Notes under the pieces: generated by a model
What the model saw: the letters and a program-made list of their open reading frames with translations, nothing else
The model's database searches: none
Told to the model about the DNA's origin: nothing
In this document: positions 16,174-25,700 of the stretch, in pieces
Layout: every line of letters starts with the position of its first letter
Position numbering within the stretch: position 1 is the stretch's first letter
Position numbers and translations under genes: made by a program
NCBI RefSeq assembly: GCF_000316115.1
Contig: NZ_JH993797.1
Location: 6,421,961 to 6,485,960, forward strand
Reading direction: 5' to 3'
Source of the DNA: Leptolyngbya sp. PCC 7375
GTDB taxonomy: Bacteria; Cyanobacteriota; Cyanobacteriia; Phormidesmidales; Phormidesmidaceae
DNA length: 64,000 nt

Positions 16174-17179
16174 TGTATTGAATTCTGGGATCTAGGAAGG
16201 CATAGGAAATATCCACAATCAAGTTCACCAAGACAAAAACAAAGGCCACAAATATAACACCACCCTGGACTACTGGGTAGTCGCGCTGCAAAATGCCCTC
16301 ATAAATCCATTTGCCAATACCGGGCCAAGAGAAAATTGTTTCTGTTAAAATCGCTCCCCCTAAAAGGGTGCCAAATTCCAAACCCACAATTGTAACCACA
16401 GGCAGCATGGCATTTTTAAGGGCGTGTTTGCCAATGACAAACAGTTCTACCAACCCCTTAGCCCTGGCTGTACGAATATAATCCTGAGAGAGCACTTCTA
16501 ACATGGCACTGCGGGTAATCCTTGCCAAAATGGCGAGAGGGATGGTGCTGAGGGTAACAGCAGGCAGCACTAAATGAGACAAAATGTTTTTTAATGCGGC
16601 AAAATCACCCTGAACCAGGGCATCAAAGATAAAAAAGCCGGTGATCGGTTCAAAGGCCAAACCTGTCTCAATGCCAATACGACCGCTGGGCGGCAGCCAT
16701 TGCAAATTGACGGCAAAGAGATAGACCAGCAATAATCCCAGCCAGTAGACCGGCATCGAGACTCCTAGCAACGAGCCGCTCATTGTGAGATTGTCGATCC
16801 AACTGTTTTTGCGAACAGCGGCGATCACTCCAGCAGGAATACCCAATATAAGAGCAATGAGCATGGCTGAGACGGACAGCTCAAATGTGGCAGGCCATCG
16901 TAGCTTAATCTCATCCCAAATGGGGATGCCGGTAAAAATACTCTCTCCTAGATCAAACTTTAACAAGCTGCCCAGGAAGGATAGATATTGTAGCGGTAGT
17001 GGTTCATTGAGGCCCATGCGCTCTCGCAGAGCGGCTACCTGGTCAGGGTTAGCTCGGTCACCTAATAAAACTAAGGCCGGATCGCCGGGAATCAGATGTA
17101 AAAAAGCAAAGACTAGGAGTGAAATGCCCAGCAGTACTGGGACTAGATGGAGTAAGCGTTTGAGAATATATCTACCCAT
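16169..17179 (-). CDS. Dipeptide/oligopeptide-type ABC permease, DppB-like
   Basis: This 336-residue permease begins MGRYILKRLLHLVPVLLGIS, the standard DppB start, and continues with the family loop FLHLIPGDPALVLLGD and NEPLPLQYLSFL. Six helices are visible, and the coupling loop is SQDYIRTARAKGL. The C terminus reads VDISYAFLDPRIQYK, as in the family. The frame is open further upstream to 17362, but that extension translates repeat-element DNA, so the ATG at 17179 was chosen. It lies between the binding-protein gene and dppC on the minus strand. Confidence 0.9.
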   Translation of the reverse strand: MGRYILKRLLHLVPVLLGISLLVFAFLHLIPGDPALVLLGDRANPDQVAALRERMGLNEPLPLQYLSFLGSLLKFDLGESIFTGIPIWDEIKLRWPATFELSVSAMLIALILGIPAGVIAAVRKNSWIDNLTMSGSLLGVSMPVYWLGLLLVYLFAVNLQWLPPSGRIGIETGLAFEPITGFFIFDALVQGDFAALKNILSHLVLPAVTLSTIPLAILARITRSAMLEVLSQDYIRTARAKGLVELFVIGKHALKNAMLPVVTIVGLEFGTLLGGAILTETIFSWPGIGKWIYEGILQRDYPVVQGGVIFVAFVFVLVNLIVDISYAFLDPRIQYK

Positions 17180-17295
17180 GGAGATTCTGTTGAGGGTACG
17201 TGGGTTGAGGAAAGTGGATGGGGCTGGTCTGATTTTTGAAGAAGGTAATACCTTGAAAGGTATGTCTAACCTTGGATTAGCCCTCATCCCCCGGC

Positions 17296-17525
17296 CCCTT
17301 CTCCCTAGGGAGAAGGCTACGGTGTACACACAAGTACTGGAAACTAGCGTTTGCGGTGACATTACCCCCTCTAACTCCCCCTAAAGCCCTCCGGGCATGG
17401 GCTAAAGCCTAAGGTAAGGGGGAGAACTGGAGTTTCCCCCCTTACCAAGGGGGGATTAAGGGGGGTAATGCAGGATTTTGAACTCACTTCCGAGATGTGT
17501 ATACATGGTAGCTAGGGAGAAGGGG
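17296..17525. repeat. Dispersed inverted-repeat element (MITE-like), copy 1
   Basis: Inner termini CTACGGTGTACACACA (17317-17332) and TGTGTATACATGGTAG (17496-17511) are imperfect inverted repeats. Outside them CCCCTTCTCCCTAG (17296-17309) and CTAGGGAGAAGGGG (17511-17525 region) are inverted too. The interior contains ACCCCCTCTAACTCCCCCTA, GCATGGGCTAAAGCCTAAGG and TACCAAGGGGGG. The same interior occurs reverse-complemented at 35796-36001. No ORF is present, so any movement would need a transposase elsewhere. Confidence 0.75.
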
Positions 17526-17592
17526 AGATGACTTAATTTTTGCTATCTGAGGGAAAAACTTTTGAAGATCACTCTCAAAGTCCTTCTCCCCC

Positions 17593-17793
17593 AGGGAGAA
17601 GGACTTTGGATGTAAACGCCAAAGCGGTTTCTCGCAGAGTGGGCTAATTCAAGGTCAGCTCTACTCTTTGGGACATATCCTCTAGATCTGTATACACAGT
17701 AGTCCTTAGGGAGAAAGACTTAGGATGTGGACGGCAAAGCGGCTTCTCGAAGGGTGGTCTAATTTAAGGTCAAGACCACCTTTCGGGCCATTG
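17593..17793. repeat. Diverged direct repeat (115-bp period) related to the dispersed element
   Basis: Two similar stretches start with AGGGAGAAGGACTTTGGATG (17593) and AGGGAGAAAGACTTAGGATG (17708). Both continue through CAAAGCGG(T/C)TTCTCG and a CTAATT(C/T)AAGGTCA core. After the first copy comes CTGTATACACAGTAG (about 17689-17703), a terminus of the same element family. Reverse-complemented, the first stretch matches the left half of the copy at 42104-42332. The arms around the AAGGTCA core can pair in both copies. Confidence 0.65.
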
Positions 17794-17808
17794 TCTTTAA
17801 AGACTGTC

Positions 17809-19488
17809 CTAAGGCTTCTCCACCTCAGGAAAAGGTTCATTCCCTAGCGGACTGGGACTCCAGCCTTCTAGACCCACGCGCTGAGCCAGTAATGGCTGAG
17901 AGTGCACAATGGGAATCCGCAATGCCTTATCAAACAACATGGTATCCACATTTTGGTACAGTTTTTCGCGCTCTTTTGGTTCCGTTTCAGCCCGGGCCTT
18001 GTTAAGCAACTCAAACATTTCAGGACTCTCGTAGTTGCCTATATCTTGAGTTGCGCCAGGGCCAAAGTGAGAGTAGAGAAAGTTGTCAGGGTCACCGTAG
18101 TCACCGGTCCAACCCAGCATAAAGGATTGATACCCAGGTGGTGTGTTGCGATCTTCTAAATAAGCCGCCCAGTCTTTGGTTTGCAAATTCACTGTGATAC
18201 CGATTTGGCTGAGTTCTGCGGCAAAGGCTTCGGCGATCGGCTTTGGGTTAGGGAAATAGGGCCGACTGACTGGCATGTACCATAGGTCCAGGTCAAAGCC
18301 ATTGGGGTAGCCTGCTGCTGCGATCGCAGCCTTAGCTGCCTCCGGATCGTACTCATAATCTTCCACGCTATCGCTGGTAAAGGCTTCCATGGAAGGGGGG
18401 ACAAAATGGGCATCAGTCACGCCCAACTCTCCCCAAAACGCTTCAACAATGGCAGGCTTGTTGATGGCCTGGGCAATGGCTTGTCTCACCTCTGGTGTTG
18501 ATAGCGGTTCGTAACTGGGATTCAGCGCTAGAAAACCCACGTTAAAGGAGGGACGGAACACCGCTTCCACATTGGCATCTGCTTCGATTTCTGCCAGCTG
18601 ATCGGGGGTGAGGTCAACGGTAAAGTCAAGGGCTCCGGCTCGCAGCTGTGCCAGTCGAGCCGCAGGATCTTCAATAAAGCTAATGACGAGCTGATCGACT
18701 TTGGGCAGCCCTTCTTGCCAATAGTCGTCAAATTTAGTCAGGGTAATGCGGTCGCCGCTCAACCATTCTTCAAATACAAACGGTCCGGTACCCACGGCTA
18801 AACCAGAGGGGGTGCCGTAGTCTGCGCCAGATTCTTGAATGGCGGTGGGGCTGGCAATGCCAAAATAGGCGGATGCGATCGCAGCTGGAAACGCGGCAAA
18901 GGGTTCAAATAGCTTAAACTCCACCGTCATATCATCCACGGCACTGACGCCAGCTAGAACGGATGCGTCGTCGCCCTTAAACCCGCCAAAGAGGTAGCTC
19001 CAAATTTCGTATAGCTTACCTTCGTCGCGGAAACCGTACTCAAAATCAGGGTCCCACCAGCGGTTGACGTTAAACACCACGGCTTCAGCGTTGAAATCGG
19101 TACCATCATGGAATTTAATGCCTTCCTGTAGCTTAAAGGTCCAGGTCAAGGCATCTTCAGACGTAGTCCATTCGGTGGCCAGCTCAGGAACAAGATCGGT
19201 TGAGCCCGGCTCGTTACCCATCAGGTGGTTGTAAATCTGTAGCTGCACATATAGGGAGTTCCCATCTGTAATGTCGCCAGGAGAGAGGTTATCGGGCTGT
19301 CCTCCTGAGCCAAAAACCAGGGTGCCTGTATCTGTTGTTGTCGTGGTTACTTCGTCACCCCCAGGCGTATCACCGGCACTATCGGGAGTGCCACCGCAGT
19401 TGACCAATACAGCCGTGAGTGTGAGGGCAAAGATAATTGCCAGAATTCTGCGGAAGCGTCGCCGGAAAAAATTTCGTTGACGAATCAT
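17809..19488 (-). CDS. ABC transporter substrate-binding lipoprotein, DppA/OppA-like
   Basis: The 559-residue protein is an extracytoplasmic solute-binding protein of the peptide/nickel class. It has an arginine-rich n-region, a hydrophobic helix (ILAIIFALTLTAVLV) and a lipobox LVNC at about residues 28-31, so it should be a lipoprotein. The mature part starts with a low-complexity Asp/Thr linker, then shows family segments LVPELATEWTTSEDALTWTF, LQEGIKFHDGTDFNAEAVVF and TPEVRQAIAQAINKPAIVEA. It heads the minus-strand permease genes and is divergent from the ATPase gene, so the four form one importer. The substrate cannot be read from sequence. Confidence 0.9.
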   Translation of the reverse strand: MIRQRNFFRRRFRRILAIIFALTLTAVLVNCGGTPDSAGDTPGGDEVTTTTTDTGTLVFGSGGQPDNLSPGDITDGNSLYVQLQIYNHLMGNEPGSTDLVPELATEWTTSEDALTWTFKLQEGIKFHDGTDFNAEAVVFNVNRWWDPDFEYGFRDEGKLYEIWSYLFGGFKGDDASVLAGVSAVDDMTVEFKLFEPFAAFPAAIASAYFGIASPTAIQESGADYGTPSGLAVGTGPFVFEEWLSGDRITLTKFDDYWQEGLPKVDQLVISFIEDPAARLAQLRAGALDFTVDLTPDQLAEIEADANVEAVFRPSFNVGFLALNPSYEPLSTPEVRQAIAQAINKPAIVEAFWGELGVTDAHFVPPSMEAFTSDSVEDYEYDPEAAKAAIAAAGYPNGFDLDLWYMPVSRPYFPNPKPIAEAFAAELSQIGITVNLQTKDWAAYLEDRNTPPGYQSFMLGWTGDYGDPDNFLYSHFGPGATQDIGNYESPEMFELLNKARAETEPKEREKLYQNVDTMLFDKALRIPIVHSQPLLAQRVGLEGWSPSPLGNEPFPEVEKP

Positions 19489-19764
19489 AAATGACTCCTA
19501 TTAGCAGAGAAGAGTTTTAGGGAGACGTGTGTAAAAACCCTAAACTTTTAACGTGGTTCCTTAGAACAAACGCTACATTAACTATCTCAGAAAGAATGAG
19601 TAAATTTATACACGTAACAACATGTCAAATTTTTCGTATTTCTATGACAAAAGTAAAAAAGAGCCCGTAATCGGGACAACAAATACATAAACAACGGCCT
19701 AAACATTGTGTAATGGTAATGAAAAAGTCGCCCTGGTCTCTGCCCATTACTTATCAGACTGAAT

Positions 19765-21576
19765 ATGCCTCTTCCCATTCTTGATGTTAGAAATCTCTCT
19801 GTGACATTCCCAGCCAAGGCCGGTGACGTGTCAGCGGTTAAGTCTATTTCGTTTTCCCTAACCGCAGGTGAGACATTGAGTCTTGTCGGTGAATCGGGGT
19901 CGGGTAAATCGGTGACATCCCTGGCTTTAATTGGGCTGCTGGCATCAGGCACAAGGCAATCGGGAGAAATCTGGTTTCGAGATCCCTCGTTGTCGGATGC
20001 GCAACCGGTGGATCTGCTTAAGCTCTCCCGTGAAGAGCGCAGACAGTATCGGGGCAAATTGGTTTCCATGATTTTTCAGGAGCCGCTGACATCCCTCAAT
20101 CCGGTGTATACCTGTGGAGACCAGCTGATTGAGGCCTTACGATTACATCAGGACCTCGATCGTCAAGGGGCTAAGGTTAGGGCACTGGAGCTATGTGCCG
20201 AGGTCAAACTGCCTGAGCCTGAACAGATACTAGGGCGCTATCCCCATCAGCTGTCGGGTGGGCAACAGCAGCGGGTGATGATTGCGATCGCACTTGCAGG
20301 TGATCCGGCTGTCCTCATTGCCGATGAACCCACCACAGCTCTGGATGTTACCATTCAGGCCACCATTCTTGATCTCCTCAGGGATTTACAGGCCTCGCGG
20401 GGAACGGCAATTGTGTTTATCACCCACGATATGGGGGTGGTGGCTGAGATTGCCGATCGGGTCGCTGTCATGTATAAAGGTGACCTGGTGGAAATTGCCT
20501 CAGTCTATGATCTGTTTGCCGACCCGCAGCATCCCTACACCCAAGGGTTATTAAACTGTCGACCCAGACCGCAGCAACAGCTGCGTCGATTGCCAACCGT
20601 GAGCGACTTTATGGAAGTGGGGTCAGGGACAGATGCTGGGAAAATTGTTGCCAAAGTGAGTACAGAAGCTGAGAAAGCTGAGTTACTAGCTGAGGTCAGC
20701 CCCCACGAAATTGAACAGCATCGTCAAACATTGGTGCAGCAAACGCCTCTTTTACGGGTCCAGAACTTAACCAAGGCGTTTCCAATGCGGGCAGGGTTGT
20801 TTGGGAAAAGAGAAGAGTTTCGTGCTGTGGATGCTGTCAGCTTTGAGGTTTACCCTGGCGAAACGCTAGGTTTAGTGGGGGAGTCCGGCTGTGGTAAATC
20901 CACCCTGAGCCGTTGTTTGTTGCGTCTTATTGACTCCACATCTGGCCTGATTGAATTTGATAAACAGTCTGTTCTAGATCTTGATGCTGAGGCTATGCGT
21001 CGTCTCCGTCGAGAAATGCAAATTGTGTTTCAAAACCCCTACGGGTCTTTAGACGCCCGCCAGACGATTGGTGCCGCCATCACAGAACCCATGCAAATTC
21101 ACGGTTTGGGTGGCACTAAGGCGGAGCGTCAAGCACGAGCTATCCATCTGTTAGAGCGGGTGGGGCTGGATGCCAGTGCCCTGCGTCGTATGCCCCATGA
21201 GTTTTCCGGTGGTCAGCGTCAGCGCATCTGCATTGCCCGTACCCTGGCCTGTGAACCTAAATTTATCATCTGTGATGAGTCGGTTTCCGCCTTGGATGTT
21301 TCAGTACAGGCCCAAGTCCTTAACCTCCTCAAAGATCTACAAAAGGACTTTAAGCTTACCTACATCTTTATTTCCCACGATCTGAGTGTGGTGAAATTTA
21401 TTAGCGATCGCATCATGGTCATGAATCAGGGGCGAGTAGAAGAAATTGGTCCCGCTGAGGAGATTTACAACACCCCGCAAAAGCCCTATACCCAGAAACT
21501 GATTGCCGCGATTCCTGATGCCCAACTTGATGACATTCGCCAGCGTCAACGAGCCACAGCTGACATTCATTCATAA
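19765..21576 (+). CDS. Fused double ATP-binding subunit of a peptide-type ABC importer (DppD-DppF fusion)
   Basis: The 603-residue protein contains two complete ABC ATPase domains. The first has Walker A GESGSGKS (about residue 39), signature LSGGQQQR and Walker B VLIADEP. The second has GESGCGKS, FSGGQRQR and FIICDES. Each ends in the PYTQ(G/K)L segment typical of oligopeptide-type ATPases. A single chain therefore supplies both NBDs for the permease pair encoded on the other strand. It is divergent from the binding-protein gene with a 276-base shared upstream region. Such fusions are known in the Yej/Gsi-type systems. Confidence 0.92.
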   Translation: MPLPILDVRNLSVTFPAKAGDVSAVKSISFSLTAGETLSLVGESGSGKSVTSLALIGLLASGTRQSGEIWFRDPSLSDAQPVDLLKLSREERRQYRGKLVSMIFQEPLTSLNPVYTCGDQLIEALRLHQDLDRQGAKVRALELCAEVKLPEPEQILGRYPHQLSGGQQQRVMIAIALAGDPAVLIADEPTTALDVTIQATILDLLRDLQASRGTAIVFITHDMGVVAEIADRVAVMYKGDLVEIASVYDLFADPQHPYTQGLLNCRPRPQQQLRRLPTVSDFMEVGSGTDAGKIVAKVSTEAEKAELLAEVSPHEIEQHRQTLVQQTPLLRVQNLTKAFPMRAGLFGKREEFRAVDAVSFEVYPGETLGLVGESGCGKSTLSRCLLRLIDSTSGLIEFDKQSVLDLDAEAMRRLRREMQIVFQNPYGSLDARQTIGAAITEPMQIHGLGGTKAERQARAIHLLERVGLDASALRRMPHEFSGGQRQRICIARTLACEPKFIICDESVSALDVSVQAQVLNLLKDLQKDFKLTYIFISHDLSVVKFISDRIMVMNQGRVEEIGPAEEIYNTPQKPYTQKLIAAIPDAQLDDIRQRQRATADIHS

Positions 21577-21584
21577 CCAGGATT

Positions 21585-21628
21585 GTAGGGGCGCACAGCA
21601 GTGCGCCCCTACGGTGCGCCCCTACAAA
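21585..21628. terminator. Strong palindromic repeat between convergent genes
   Basis: GTAGGGGCGCAC (21585-21596) and GTGCGCCCCTAC (21601-21612) pair perfectly around AGCA, and a further GTGCGCCCCTAC copy follows. It sits between the ends of the ATPase gene and the convergent alpha/beta hydrolase gene, a natural place for a two-way terminator. It is also a dispersed repeat (see 16138-16173). There is no T-run on the plus side. Confidence 0.5.
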
Positions 21629-21636
21629 AAAATCTT

Positions 21637-22464
21637 TTACGCCAGGAAATCAATCAATGTTTTGCTAAAATTTTCCGGTTCAACTAAAAATGCCCAATGG
21701 TTTCCAGGAATTGTCTCAACCCTCAAATTCTTTAAATATTTCCGATAAGGCTTTAGCTGCCAGTCAAACCGATTCACACCAGCTTGCGGCTGCATAAACA
21801 AACTGGGCACCTGAATCTCCTGGGTCAGTCCTGGTACTCGCAACACCGCATCAAAAATCTCATCCCGTGCGGCCTTAGTGAACTTACTACCTATAGTCCC
21901 ATCTGGGTTCTCTGCCAAACTCTCCCGAAAAACAGATTCCTGTAAACTATTCCAGTCTCGGTACTGCTTCATTTGTTTACCCTGTTGGATAGCAGCATCC
22001 CAATCTGCAAACGGTCCCATGCCCTTTAAAAACGGCAGGATCCCATAAAATAGTGGAAACGTCAGGCGAAAAATGCCGGGCATCCCATATACAAAAATTG
22101 GGTCTACCAACACCATAGTCAGAAAGTGCTCCGGTTGACGGGTTGCCCAGTAGGTGGCCACCTTCCCTGACCAGGAATGTCCGACAATGTGAGCCGCCGA
22201 CCAGCCCAGATGCTCCATCAGCTGTACTAGATCGCTCATCACCGTATCAAAGTCATAACCGTCATTGGGTTTACTGCTTTGCCCATGTCCTCGCATATCC
22301 ACAGCAACCGGATGATAGTGCTGGGCTATGTGCTCTCCCACTGCTGACCAACCCAAGGCATGATCCGCTAACCCATGGAGCAGCAAAACGGGTTCACCAT
22401 CAGTTTGCCAGTCTAGATATGACAGTTCAATCTGGTTGAAGGAGACGGTTTTTCGAATAACCAT
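21637..22464 (-). CDS. Alpha/beta-fold hydrolase
   Basis: The 275-residue protein is a typical single-domain alpha/beta hydrolase. It has the oxyanion HG motif in VLLLHGLADHALGW (residues about 26-39), the nucleophile elbow GHSWSG with Ser about residue 98, an acidic residue after strand 6-7 (MVLVDPIF or the later VNRFDW) and the catalytic His in IPGNHWAFLVEP. The region before the elbow reads VAVDMRGHGQSSKP, as in esterases, epoxide hydrolases and haloperoxidase-like members. The substrate is unknown. It is convergent with the importer ATPase. Confidence 0.85.
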   Translation of the reverse strand: MVIRKTVSFNQIELSYLDWQTDGEPVLLLHGLADHALGWSAVGEHIAQHYHPVAVDMRGHGQSSKPNDGYDFDTVMSDLVQLMEHLGWSAAHIVGHSWSGKVATYWATRQPEHFLTMVLVDPIFVYGMPGIFRLTFPLFYGILPFLKGMGPFADWDAAIQQGKQMKQYRDWNSLQESVFRESLAENPDGTIGSKFTKAARDEIFDAVLRVPGLTQEIQVPSLFMQPQAGVNRFDWQLKPYRKYLKNLRVETIPGNHWAFLVEPENFSKTLIDFLA

Positions 22465-22773
22465 ACTAATGAGGCTGCATAGTCAAGTCATCCTAATCAT
22501 CGCATCGTTTTAACAGACTGAGGCCGTATTTTACTGAGGTGCCGCCCACTAGATCTTCCCACTGACCGCTCGTTACTGGAATGTCTAGACTTACGAACTA
22601 TGGAACTATCAACGCTTTGATCCGGTCTGTCCAAAGGTGCCACTGCCAGGTTATGGGATGCTTGAATCTACAATGAGTGAGTTTGCTAACACTTTTTTGG
22701 CTAACACTTTATAGTGTAAATTCTCTGAATATCTACATCCCTAAGGAAAAAGGTATTAACAGGCTCGGATGAA
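22465..22773. other. 309-base divergent upstream region with a possible short coding relic
   Basis: The region separates the divergent hydrolase and multi-GAF kinase genes and must contain their promoters; I cannot place them with confidence. One plus frame from 22589 to a TAG at 22712-22714 reads TYELWNYQRFDPVCPKVPLP and continues GYGMLES. It looks protein-like but has no start and I recognise no family. A GCTAACACTTT direct repeat lies at about 22684-22710. Confidence 0.4.
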
Positions 22774-25700
22774 ATGCAATCCATCCCCAGATTTAGCAAC
22801 GCAAAACAACCAATCAGTTACCAAACGGTTGCCGCTGGGGACTCCCAGAAAGAAAAGGATTTGGCAGGTAACCTTTGTGATTCTGGTCACCCATTAGATC
22901 TTGACACTATCTTTAAAGATACGACAACAGAAGTTAGACAGCTTCTGAATATAGATCGCGTTTCTATTTTTCGGTTTTATTCAGATACAAGCTGGCACGG
23001 TGAGTTCATCGCTGAAGCTGTGGTTGAAGGGTGTGTGTCCTTACTCACAGAAGAATGTTATGAATATTTTGGAGATGGACAAGTCCAGTATCATCTGGGG
23101 CATGTAGAGGCTGTAGCAGATATTTACACCGCTGATTTAAGCCCTCAGCATCTAGATATTCTAGAACAACTACAGGTGCGAGCTAGTTTGGCGGTGCCCA
23201 TTCTCAAACATCAGTCCTTATGGGGGATACTGTGTCTGCATCACTGCCAGTCTCCCCGATTGTGGTCTGCTGAAGAAATTGGTTTGGTTCAGCAAATTGT
23301 TGAACGGCTCAAGGACTCAGTACAACAGACAGAGAATATTTCTCAATCGTATTCTCAAACGAAGGTGTTTTCCAATAATATTAATCGCGAAAAAGCTATT
23401 GCTAAAACCATTAGCAAGATTCGCCAGTCCCTTGATATAGGCGTCTTATTTCAATCTGTTACCACCGAAATTAAACAGCTTTTAGAAGCAGATCGAGTTG
23501 CTATATTCCAATTCACACCTGATCAAGATTGGGAAGGAGAGTTTGTCTCTGAAGATGTATCAGAGGATTGGCGCTCTGTTTTAGCTCAGCGAGTATATGA
23601 GCATAGCTTTGAGACACAATTCGCCGATCAGTATGATGAAAGGCGAGTTCAGGTCATAACCGATATTTACACGACTCAGCTGAGTGGCGACTATATCAAT
23701 GTTTTAGAACGATTTGAGGTCAGGGCAAGCCTTGCTGTTCCTATTTCGCAAGGTGAGCAGCTTTGGGGATTACTTTGCGTTCATCAGTGTGAGCATGTTC
23801 GCCATTGGAGTTTAGATGATATTAAATTTGTTCAGCAAATTGTTGAATATTTAAGCTTTGCCTTGCAACAGCTTAAGCTGCTAGAGCAGCTACGTTATCA
23901 AACTGAACAACAAAAATCTCTGACAGGTGTGATTACCCGTATTCGTGAATCCCTGGATTTAGAAACCATTTTCCAAACCACTGCTCAAGAAGTTAGGCAT
24001 CTGCTGAAAGCAGATCAGGTGGGTATTTTCTTCTTCCAAAACGAACAATATTGGGAAGGGCAGTTTGTTGCTGAAGACTGTGGTGAAGGCATTTCATCGA
24101 TCTTAGAAGAGAAAGTCTATGATCGACATTTTGGTGAGAGATATGCTCCACTTTATCAGGAAGGACGCATGTACATCTCCCATAACATCTTTGAGGGTGA
24201 TATCCAGAATAACGATGTTCAAAAATTAGAGCGTTTGGGTATTAAGGCCAATGTAGTCTCATCCATTATGAATGGTGATGAATTATGGGGACTACTCTGT
24301 ATTCATCATTGTCAAGGTCCTCGACAGTGGCAGTTGTCTGAGATTGAATTTATCGATCAGATTGCCAAGCATTTGGGTGTGGCCCTTGAGCAATGGAGTC
24401 AGGTAGAGCAGTTACGGTTGCAAGCCGCTCAGTTGGCTCATGTTTCTTCGCGTGAGCTAGCGCTTGAACAACAGCAGCTATTGTCCCAGACGATTAACGC
24501 GATTCGTGATTCTCTGCAAATTGAAGAGATCTTTGATACGACTACCAAAAGTATCCAATCATTATTTAAAACTGACCGAGTTGTTATTTATCAATTTAAC
24601 GCTGACTGGAGTGGTCAGTTTGTGGCGGAATCTGTAGCCGATGGCTGGCCTGTACTAGTCGGGTCTCAAGGGATTAATCAAGATCCCTATTTAATGGAGA
24701 CCCAGGGAGGTCGTTATGCGCGCCAAGAAACATTAGCCGTTGATGATATCTATCAGACTGACTATAAAGCCCACCACATGAGCCTGTTGGCTGATTCCGA
24801 TGCTCGTGCCTATATGATTGTGCCGATCATGGAAGGTAATCGGCTGTGGGGGCTATTGGCAGCTTGTCAAAATTCTCGCCCGCGCCATTGGGAAACCGAT
24901 GAAATTGACTTCTTAGCTCAAGTAAGTACTCAGTTAGGGGTGGCCCTGAATCAAGCCGAGGCCGTTGCCCGGGTGCGTGAGCAAGCCGCAGCTCTACAAA
25001 AGGCCACAGACCGTCAGCGCGCGCTGACCATGACCATTGATAAAATTCGTCAATCGTTAGACATTGACATAATTTTCACGACAACGACCCAAGAGGTGCG
25101 TCAACTGCTTGAAGTAGAGCGAGTCGCTATCTATCGATTTAATGCTGACTGGAGCGGGGCCTTTGTCGCAGACTCCATTGTGGATGGCTGGCAACCTGCT
25201 GTGCCAAATCAGACCATCATTCAGGATGTATTTTCTAGACCCGATCAAGACGGTCAGTTACCACGTAATGAGGTTTTTGTGCCTATTTCCCAAGGTGAAA
25301 AACTTTGGGGTTTGCTGATGGCCTATCAAACGTCTAAGCCTCGCTATTGGGATGATGATGAAGTGGGCTTACTGGCCCAAGTTGGCACTCAACTGGGTAT
25401 AGCCTTACAGCAGGCAGAGCTGTTGAAGAAGACACAGCAGCAGACTGCAAAATTAAACCAAACCTTGGAAACGTTAAAAAGCACTCAAGCTCGGTTGGTG
25501 CAGGGTGAGAAGATGGCTGGTTTGGGTCAGCTAGCAGCGGGTATTGCCCATGAAATTAATAATCCAGTGGGCTTTATCTCTAGCAATCTAGAGCCAATGC
25601 AAGGCTATATTACGGGACTTCTGGAGTTACTAACGCTTTATCAACAGCATTACCCTGAACCGGAACAGCTGATTCAAAACAAAATCGATGATATTGAAGT

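Larger units (their letters stand above)
17180..17808. other. 629-base repeat-filled gap inside the importer gene set
   Basis: The gap separates the binding-protein gene from dppB and consists almost wholly of dispersed repeat elements (listed separately at 17296-17525 and 17593-17793). No gene is supported. If dppA and dppB-dppC share a transcript, it must pass through several strong hairpins here; otherwise dppBC has its own promoter, which I could not identify. Confidence 0.6.

Noticed and set aside
17180..17362. Upstream extension of dppB
   Set aside because: It translates repeat-element DNA; MGRYILKRLLHLVPVLLG at 17179 is the standard family start.
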